Shown here: positions 35,891 through 42,959 of the stretch, in pieces
Numbering within the stretch: the stretch's first letter is position 1
How the letters are laid out: each line of letters starts with the position of its first letter
Assembly: GCA_012845835.1 (NCBI GenBank)
Contig: JABAKD010000011.1
Span: 7,440,381-7,504,380, forward strand
From: Undaria pinnatifida
Lineage: Eukaryota; Sar; Phaeophyceae; Laminariales; Alariaceae
Length of the DNA: 64,000 bases
Direction: 5' to 3'
The notes under the pieces: model-generated
The model's input: only the letters and a program-made list of their open reading frames with translations
What the model was told of the DNA's origin: nothing
The model's database searches: none
Made by a program: the position numbers and the translations under genes

Positions 35891-38852
35891 GGCAACAATA
35901 GCGACAGCAACAGCAACAATAACAGCGACAGCAGCAACAGCGTAGCGAGTTGGCCTAGCTCGGACACAATGGTTGACAAGGCTGGCTGATAATTCCAAAT
36001 TACACATGAAATGCAGTAGAACTGCAGAAGACATGCGCGAGCACAACCGTGGGTGACGGTGAACTGACCGACCGATTTGACCGATTGATGTCATACACTG
36101 TTACGTGCGGTTTGGCTTTTGGCTTGTTTTTGGTGTGGCTCACCGGGGCTGAGGGCTCGGCAGGGTAGAAGTGCGGCCGTTTCATTTGCATCCTGTCCGC
36201 GTGCTGCTGCACCAGCTGGGATGGAAGACGCTGCGGGCAGGAGTTCAAGAAGGGGGGAGGGGGATGGGGGGTGGAGGGGAGCGTACTCAGTTGTCGGTTG
36301 CCTTAGTAATTTGACTATTGACCACGCAGAACTTTCGAGACGGAAAACCGTTCCTATTAGCTTACCGTGCATGGCTGTAGTCCGTAAGACTTAACACCCT
36401 TGCATCCCTACCATGGAGGGATGACTACCATGGAGGGATGGAGAACGCCTGGTATTCACCGATCAGGCAGACATTGGTGAATTAAATAATACGGTGCAGC
36501 AGGGTGCAATGCGATGCATACGTAAAACAACACACGACCCTGTTTCGGCATGGAAATGGCCGAGTGATCGCGGCGTATACGTGATGCCACCACAAAGCGT
36601 CAAACAGTGCAAAATCGCAAACATGGCTGTGCCCACCCTACTGCAGTTTGTACCGTACCTTGACCCTTTGCTCCTGTGAGACATTTCCCACTCTGAATCC
36701 AAGCAGTTTGTCCCCAAAACTGCTGGTGCAGTTATATGAGGGTTACGTTATCCTCCTCCCTAGCTCCTTAGTTTGCGTACCTGCCAGGACAAGACGGTCA
36801 CCCCATCTCGCTCTATGCCGCCGCGGTCGGTCGTCACTGATCCGACGCCCCTGTCATCGACGCAACAAGGCGCAGCAAGGGGCAGGAAGGGGGGAACAAA
36901 GCAGGCGGGGTCGACATATGCTTTCTAATAACTAGCGCTTTAGAGCAGTTGGTGGGCGTGTTTTCGGTCACTATTATAAGTCTACAAGTCTATGCCATTG
37001 CAGCGGCGAAGGTCGAGAAACATTGGAAACACGCACACCATAATATGCGTACAAGAGGACAAAAGAGAAAACAGGAAGTGAAGACAGAAAACGATGGACT
37101 GTTTTCGGTCACTATTATAAGTCTACAAGTCTATGCCATTGCAGCGGCGAAGGTCGAGAAACATTGGAAACACGCACACCATAATATGCGTACAAGAGGA
37201 CAAAAGAGAAAACAGGAAGTGAAGACAGAAAACGATGGACTGTTTTCGGTCACTATTATAAGTCTACAAGTCTATGCCATTGCAGCGGCGAAGGTCGAGA
37301 AACATTGGAAACACGCACACCATAATATGCGTACAAGAGGACAAAAGAGAAAACAGGAAGTGAAGACAGAAAACGATGGATGAGGGACAAAGTGTACAAT
37401 AAGACTAAATCTAACCCCAACCCTATCCCTAACCCTAACCCCAACCTGATCAACCAATGTTTACGGCTGTTCCTCTTCGTCAAACCCCAACCCTATCCCC
37501 AACCCTAACCCCAACCAGATCAACCAATGTTTACGGCTGTTCCTCTTCGTCTCGCAGATAGAGTGTGTCAACCGTAGTGTCGAATAAGTGGTAAGGTCTA
37601 CCAGGTACTTCATTGTGTGTGCGGTGTGTGTAGTAAGTGGGTTGACCATTTGTTTGTTTGTTTGGGTGGTTGGTTGGATGGTTTGGCTGGTTTGTCCAAT
37701 AGCGTGTACGACGTGGCCTAGCTTTGACACGTGGTTCGTAGTGCGAACGAGCTCCTCATCACAGCCAATTCCCGAGACCTTTCCCAGGGCGATCGGAGTA
37801 ACCGTTGTGGTTGGCGTTAGGGGTTGGGTCATGAGGGTTAGGGTTTTAGCCTCAAGTATTATTCAACTATTTCGTCGAAGTTGACGCAAGCCGCGTGCGC
37901 ATACACGGCTCAGTTGGATGGCGGTGGTGACGGCGTTCCCTACCGACTGCCCACGACCTCGCAGGCAAAAACAATCCCAGCTCTTTAGTCATTAGGTGTA
38001 CTACTCGTAGCCTACCAGGTATAGCAGCAGTACGTTTCGTCAAGGTCCCGGTGTACGTTTCAAGGTCGCGCGGGGCACTGCTGTGTTAGGAGTATGTAGA
38101 GTAGGGCAGGACGTGCAAGCCTAAAGGTGCAAGTCAACACTATGATTGTTGCTTCAGTAGCAGCTGCAGCTGCTGCTGCCGCTGCTGCTGCACCAACAGG
38201 ACAAGCGCAGAGCTAATAAGATAGGTGGAACGCTAGAAGCTGCCTATCATACTCTGGCGTGCTCGCATGTGGGTTAGGTGTTGGGTGGCCTGATGACCGA
38301 AACGCGAAGCAAGCACGCCACACATACTGTCCTTCGTATGGCACCAGGTGTCCACCCGCACAAGCGTGGTACTCGCGTCTGGTAGCATCATGCCATCACA
38401 TCATCACAGAGCTCTACTGTACCACCACATCCACATAAGCAACGATTACAGCAGCAGGACGGCCATTTGCCATCCGCCACTTCAACACAAACACCGGCGC
38501 CGCAACCCTGACGGCCCCCTGCACACCAAGGCATGAGAGCACACATCCTCACGTGAACCCTGTCTCGCTACGTTCACACCAAAAGCAGCAACAATAGCAA
38601 CGTACAGCGTACAGCAACAAAGTCATCACCATGAACAAAACCTGCCACCATCCTATACGCCATGCAGTCTCGACCACGCAGCAGTTAGACCTCTTACCGT
38701 TGTCGGTGCCCTCTATTCTTCGGCTTGGGCTTGTCAAAGACAATGTCGATACCGGGATCCGCTTGAGCCTGCCCTGGTAGTGGACGAGAGGGTGCCGTGC
38801 CAGGCCCCGCACCCCGTGCACCCCGCGGCCCGGGCTTCTTCTTCGGTGCCAT
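25560..38852 (-). CDS. DHX57: DExH-box RNA helicase of the DHX57/DHX29 group (UBA-like + RWD + helicase)
   Basis: Eleven exons on the minus strand: 38852-38698, 36850-36781, 36230-36144, 35379-35201, 34317-34179, 32829-32710, 31646-31462, 31224-30648, 29779-28617, 28249-27127, 26612-25560. Phases agree throughout, giving about 1616 residues. Order: basic N-terminus (MAPKKKPGPRG); dsRBD-like segment (about 105-165, ELFRFRIVLPDRK); charged coiled-coil (166-250); UBA-like (ALEIVQSMGF, then LLEWLCLHL); RWD (from EEEVMSLKAIYDDA, about 480-595); RecA core with GETGCGKTTQ (about 768), TQPRRIAA, DEVH (about 869), MSATLD and QRKGRAGRVRDG; HA2 and OB-fold to the stop. DHX29 works on 40S subunits in scanning of structured mRNA. 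The core and C-terminus look closer to DHX57, the N-terminus to DHX29. The exon 5 donor is ambiguous (34179 or 34188), and exon 2 rests on splice signals and phase only. Confidence 0.88.
26780..26960 (-). repeat. CAACAACAC-rich low-complexity tract in helicase intron 10
   Basis: Imperfect CAACAA/CACCAA units on the plus strand between exons 10 and 11. No coding signal. Confidence 0.7.
27031..27082 (+). repeat. Tandem pair of a 26-bp unit in helicase intron 10
   Basis: TTCTTCGGCATGGCCCTCTT with CACA, twice in succession with almost no change. Confidence 0.85.
28285..28410 (+). repeat. Dispersed repeat family C, 5' half (helicase intron 9)
   Basis: GAACTCATTGCTGCCTGCTC, TTTGACCATTGACCATGCAC and CGAAGCACCGTTCCAACTCC. 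A short tandem GAAGCACCTCCAACA follows. Same order as 36280-36365 and the reverse of 43555-43663. Confidence 0.65.
29881..29940 (+). repeat. Poly-G run of about 25 bases within a G-rich stretch
   Basis: Near-uninterrupted G from 29885 to 29907, then GGGGAAGAGGGGAGGGG. It lies in helicase intron 8. Comparable runs occur at about 9978, 31327, 43647 (as C), 46218 and 61051. Confidence 0.9.
30180..30315 (+). repeat. Dispersed repeat family B, one half and one full copy (helicase intron 8)
   Basis: CTCAAAAACGTGGGTGAGCA at about 30198 is a 3' half. ATTTCCAAGGTCCC, then AAAACGCGGGTGCAACCCTC at about 30262-30307 is a full-order copy. Confidence 0.5.
30482..30595 (+). repeat. Short tandem repeat, about 27-35-bp units (helicase intron 8)
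   Basis: Three to four units of the form ACCAAGCCCCAAACTATAAG with ATTAAA, next to the exon 8 donor region. Confidence 0.7.
32094..32255 (+). repeat. Dispersed repeat family A, complete copy (helicase intron 6)
   Basis: ACCTTCGGGATGTGGTTGGC, GCCGCAAGTTGAAAAG, GCCACCGGTCAAGCAACCCG and ACTGACCAACCCAAACGAG. The two halves are closer together here than in the copy at 7948-8160. A TACCAGGTA motif immediately precedes it. Confidence 0.6.
34106..34172 (-). repeat. (GCTG)n microsatellite directly after the helicase exon 5 donor
   Basis: On the coding strand the intron starts GTTGCTTGCTGGCTGGCTGG and continues for about 16 tetramers (CAGC on the plus strand). Confidence 0.9.
34450..34645 (-). repeat. 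Dispersed repeat family D, copy 3 (helicase intron 4)
   Basis: On the plus strand: GATCCCTCACTTGAGGCG, CCGTGGCCTAGGTACATATT and CGATTTTGGGTTAAGGAGCC. This is the reverse complement order of the copies at 10.9 and 22.1 kb. Confidence 0.65.
34685..34815 (-). repeat. Dispersed repeat family D, copy 4, tandem to copy 3
   Basis: GATCCCTTACTTGAGGAGAT, AAAGTGCAACCCGGTGAAAA and CCTAGTCTAGGTATAC in the same orientation as copy 3. It lacks the TTAAGGAGCC end. Confidence 0.55.
35372..36006 (+). repeat. Tandem array of family E units carrying a copied exon 4 edge and TTAGGG tails
   Basis: Starting inside the edge of helicase exon 4 (GAACAGCTCCTGCTC), a unit with GACTTGACCAGCTTCGACAC and GATGGTCCACACTATA recurs at about 35447, 35529, 35735 and 35945. 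Two units end in TTAGGGTTAGGGTT (35641 and 35822). After the first tail the exon edge itself is copied (GAAACAGCTCCTGCG at about 35659). A CGACAG hexamer microsatellite (35850-35935) grows from the same ACCGTAAGC..GACAGCGA segment. The whole lies in intron 3 of the helicase gene. Confidence 0.7.
35641..35656 (+). repeat. Interstitial telomere-like repeat (TTAGGG)n
   Basis: TTAGGGTTAGGGTTAG at the end of a family E unit. A second one is at 35822-35836. Confidence 0.85.
36280..36475 (+). repeat. Dispersed repeat family C, most complete copy (helicase intron 2)
   Basis: GGAGCGTACTCAGTTGTCGG, ATTTGACTATTGACCACGCA, GTGCATGGCTGTAGTCCG, GCATCCCTACCATGG and CACCGATCAGGCAGACATTG in one block of about 200 bp. 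It joins the 5' part seen at 28.3 and 43.6 kb with the 3' part seen at 9.1 kb. Confidence 0.65.
36675..36750 (+). repeat. Dispersed repeat family B, copy (helicase intron 2)
   Basis: TTTCCCACTCTGAATCCAAG, CAGTTTGTCCCCAAAACT, GGTGCAGTTATATGAGGGTT and AC, ending 30 bp from predicted exon 2. Confidence 0.65.
36961..37382 (+). repeat. Three exact tandem copies of a 141-bp unit
   Basis: Units start at about 36961, 37102 and 37243 and look identical base for base. 141 is a multiple of three, so the plus strand has an uninterrupted frame repeating 47 residues (FSVTIISLQVYAIAAAKVEK and on) that stops at a TGA right after the third unit. It lies in helicase intron 1, antisense to that gene. The identity implies very recent duplication or homogenisation, and I do not take the frame as a gene. 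Confidence 0.9.
37411..37556 (+). repeat. Two tandem 73-bp units, each headed by telomere-like repeats
   Basis: CCCAACCCTATCCCTAACCC, then GATCAACCAATGTTTACGGC and TGTTCCTCTTCGTC, twice in a row. Variant CCCTAA/CCCCAA units show decay from telomeric sequence. Confidence 0.85.
37700..37855 (+). repeat. Family E unit with degenerate TTAGGG tail
   Basis: GACGTGGCCTAGCTTTGACA, CCAATTCCCGAGACCTTTCC and GGGCGATCGGAGTAACC, then GGCGTTAGGGGTTGGG and GAGGGTTAGGGTTTT. Confidence 0.55.
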
Positions 38853-39139
38853 GTTAGCAAGGGACCCGACAAGAGTGCGGTAGACCCGTCGGCTCCTTAC
38901 TCACGACGGTTAGCCAGCTGCTCTGGGTTCCCCACCGACGAGCGGTGCAGACTGCACACCCTGCCCTGCTGCCTGCTTTTTGCTTTTCGTGCGGAACAAA
39001 GGAGCTCGATATTATTTTGAGGCGTGTTTTTAAAGGGACATACTCAGAGATTAGAACATCGAACGGTGCTCCAGCCAGCACCCTGCCCCCGCCAGAAGTG
39101 CAGCCTGAGCACCGCCTTTACGTCAAAAACTCTAGAAAG
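38853..39139. promoter_or_regulatory. Shared bidirectional promoter between helicase and OLA1 genes
   Basis: 287 bp separate the two divergent start codons and must hold both 5' UTRs and promoters, unless an upstream non-coding exon exists. I see no TATA box at a fixed distance. An ACGTCA (CRE/bZIP-like) motif lies at 39119-39124, about 20 bp before the OLA1 ATG. The call is by position, not by a recognised element. Confidence 0.55.
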
Positions 39140-42100
39140 ATGCCGCCGAAGAAGGGAGGCAAGGTGAGAGGTGAAAAACGAGGATAGTAACTCCTTGGGA
39201 GAGAAGAAGAGATGACTTTCTCCTCGTCCTTTTAATCCTTGGACATGGCAAAATGGTGCTGAAAATCGAGGCAAGCTGGCACGTAGCTTGCTTGCCAGGA
39301 GGAGAGAGATACGACTCAGCTGCGACGTTCTCGGCATAGCGGTAGAACGGGTGGGCGCAAGCTGTACGCTTCTAGCCAGTTCTTCCGCCGACTTGGTGCT
39401 TAGGAGCTGACATGCTCGCTGGTTTGGACACACTTGACCGCGTACATCACATGATGTGCGTAGCACTCCATGCTAATACTACTTGGATTTAGTGTAGGAT
39501 AGTTTTTTACTTGCAAAATGGAGATACGTGAAACTCATTCTCGAATCCAGCACCAGTACACCAGCAGCAAGCAGCTCAGCGACGCGACTAAAACGAGGCA
39601 CACACATACCTGGTACATACTTGTAGACAACACAAGGCTGCTCTTGGAACAGAAAATACCGAAACACCCGTGGATACGTGAACACATATTACATGATGTG
39701 AAGGACATGTGCACACCGTAGCTTATTGGCTGTGTATCATAGATAGTGCGAGACGATTCCGAGAATCCACTCATTTGTCCGCTTTGTGTTTTGAGTTACT
39801 GCCGTTGTTGTTCCCACATAAACTCGCTTAATCAAGTCCGTGGTCACAGGGCAGGCTCCAGTTACTCTACGTGGAGTAGCACAAACCAGAAGTGGTACCT
39901 GTACACACATATATTTTAGCTGACGCAATGCATGCTGCCAAAAAAATATGTAAAAGTGAAGCTGTACGAAGAAGCGACACTCCCACAGCTGTGACTACCC
40001 TTGTTTCAAAACCCGCACACAGCAGCTACTCATGTACCAGGTGCCAGGTACCAGGTACCTGGTAAATTACCTGGTCAATGTTCACGATGCATGCTGGTGG
40101 TGTCTGAATAGTGATCTGTACCCTCGCTACGAATGTACTACCGTTCGTTCTCGTCGCATGCTCATCAGCGTCTACCTTCTACTGTTGATCAACCTTACCT
40201 GGTAGGCCGCTAGGTCAGTGTCTCGAAATAATGGTATAATAGGGGGTAATACATATGTGTGCGCTTTCCGAGAGATGGACTTGCAGCATATAGTACCGCC
40301 CTACTGCTGTGTGCGATTAATTCTCGAACATGTTGCGATACACGGATAACGTCGTAAGATGACGAGTATTTGGCGAGCGTATGCCTGGCTACGAGGGTAC
40401 GTTTACTGTTATTAGTATTGCACCGATCGCGGGGCTGCATCATCACACCACCGGTTACGTAGTTTTTTTCTCGCGGTAATCACACCGTGTGGGTGTATTC
40501 GTACGTCATCACTCAGATGGCACATGCCGCTTGTTACTTCAACCCCGCTGGGACTGCACCCTCGTTTTTGAGGACAAAGTAGTTGGAATTTCGTAGGGTG
40601 GGGTACGTTTGGTGACTCCAAAAGGGCACGCGGTAAAGCCAAACTATCATTTTTCAATTATTCTCGATACAGCTGCTGCTGTTACTGCTGTTGCTGCTGC
40701 TGCTGTTGCTGCTGTTGGTGGTTACCGCCGCTTGTCGCGACTCGCCCCTCTCGGCGAAATATATCCCTGGCTCTACACCATCGACATTGCGTGCATCGCC
40801 GAACGACATGCATCTGTTAGCTTTTCAGACCTGGTGTTCGGCTCTTAAGAGAAACACGTACCGTGTTTTTGTAGACTGCGGACATGCTCGGAAGTACACC
40901 CCCCGAAATTCTCCAATACCTTCCTGGAGACTGCGGCCAGGGTTAATATGAGTACACCCCCTGCCACCTTGTGGACGATGGTCGATTGTTTCCTTTCCCT
41001 CATCCTTCCTTTCCCTCATCCTTCTTTCCCTTTTTCCTTCCTTTCCCTTTTTCCTTCCTTTCCGTTTCGCTTCCTTTCCCTTTTCTTTTGTTTTCTTTTT
41101 TTTTGCCTTTTGCTTTCCCTTCCTTTTCCATTTCCCTGCCCCTTTCCTTTTCCCCTTTCCCTTCATTTTCCCTTCCCTTTTCCTTTCCTTTCCTTTCCTT
41201 TCCTTTCCTTTCCTTTCCTTTCCTTTCCTTTCCTTTCCTTTCCTTTCCTTTCCTTTCCTTTCCTTTCCTTTCCTTTCCTTTCCTTTCCTTTCCTTTCCTT
41301 TCCTTTCCTTTCCTTTCCTTTCCTTTCCTTTCCTTTCCTTTCCTTTCCTTTCCTTTCCTTTCCTTTCCTTTCCTTTCCTTTCCTTTCCTTTCCTTTCCTT
41401 TCCTTTCCTTTCCTTTCCTTTCCTTTCCTTTCCTTTCCTTTCCTTTCCTTTCCTTTCCTTTCCTTTCCTTTCCTTCCTTTCCTTTCCTTTCCTTTCCTTT
41501 CCTTTCCTTTCCTTTCCTTCCTTTCCTTCCTTTCCTTTCCTTCTCTTCCTTTCCTTTCCTTTCCTTTCCTTTCCTTTCCTTTCCTTTCCTTTCCTTTCCT
41601 TTCCTTTCCTTTCCTTTCCTTTCCTTTCCTTTCCTTTCCTTTCCTTTCCTTTCCTTTCCTTCCTTCCCTTCCCTTCCTTTCCTTTCCTTTCCTTTCCTTT
41701 CCTTTCCTTTCCTTTCCTTTCCTTTCCTTTCCTTTCCTTTCCTTTCCTTTCCTTTCCTTTCCTTTCCTTTCCTTTCCTTTCCTTTCCTTTCCTTTCCTTT
41801 CCTTTCCTTTCCTTTCCTTTCCTTCCTCTTTCCTTTTCCGATCACTCCTTTCCCTAACCAACGTTTTCGGTGTAACCCTTTCACCCCTCCCTCCCACACC
41901 GCCGTCCTCACCCCAGGGCGAGGAGGCCCCTAAAAAGGTCATGCTCGGTAGGCCCGGCAACAACGTCAAAGTGGGCATCGTCGGCGTGCCTAACGTTGGC
42001 AAATCGAGTTTTTTCAACATCCTCGGAAAGATGAACGTACCCGCGGAAAACTTCCCCTTCTGCACTATAGACCCCAATGTGGCTATCGTGCCTGTGCCGG

Positions 42101-42892
42101 ACGCGCGCTTTAAGTGGCTCGTCAAGAAGTACAAGCCGGTTAGCGAGGTCCCGCCCAACATGACCATCACCGATATCGCTGGCCTCGTCAAGGTGAGGTG
42201 GGGTGGGGTGGGATGCGGTGCGGTTGGGGTGGTGTAGCGGGGAGTGGGATGGGGTGGTAGAGTGGGATTGGGTGGGGTGGGGTGGGGTGGGGTGGGGTGG
42301 GGTGGGGTGGTAGAGTGGGATTGGGTGGGGTGGGGTGGGGTGGGGTGGGGTGGGGTGGGGTGGGGTGGGGTGGGGTGGGGTGGGGTGGGGTGGGGTGGGG
42401 TGGGATGGGGTGGGGTGGGGTGGGGTGGGGTGGGGTGGGGTGGGGTGGGGTGGGAGGTGGGGTGGGGTGGCGTCGGGTGGGGTGGGGTGGGGTGAGGTGA
42501 GTTGAGGTGGTGATGGTGTAATCACTGTGGGGCGCGGTGAGGGGGTGTCATCATTGTGGAGTGGGGTGTGGATCGGGGGCGGTTTGCTTATTGGTTTGGT
42601 TTTGGCCTTGGTTTGGTTTGAATTCGAGTTGGTTCGTAATATTGTTTATGGTCGCCTAATTTAGGCTTATTTTCTTTTTTCGTTTATGATTGTGTTGGCT
42701 GCTTTTTGTTCGCGGCGCAGGGAGCGGCAGAAGGGGCGGGTCTGGGGAACGCCTTCTTGTCGCACATCCGGGCCGTGGACGCCATCTTTATGATGCTGAG
42801 AGCCTTCGAGAGCGCGGACATCACCCACGTCGAAGGAGACGTCAACCCTGTTCGCGACATCGAGATCATCAACGAGGAACTCCTCCTCAAGG

Positions 42893-42959
<67 letters not shown>

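Noticed and set aside
36961-37382. CRISPR array
   Set aside because: Units are directly contiguous without unique spacers, and the context is eukaryotic.
36949-37383. 144-codon plus-strand frame with 47-residue repeats as a gene
   Set aside because: It is the read-through of an exact 141-bp tandem duplication inside a helicase intron, with no promoter, splice or family support.
40948-42237. Very long Phe/Pro/Leu/Ser frames (plus) and Lys/Gly/Arg frames (minus) of up to 429 codons
   Set aside because: Produced by the (TTTCC)n satellite. Only the OLA1 exon 2 portion at 41917-42192 is real coding.
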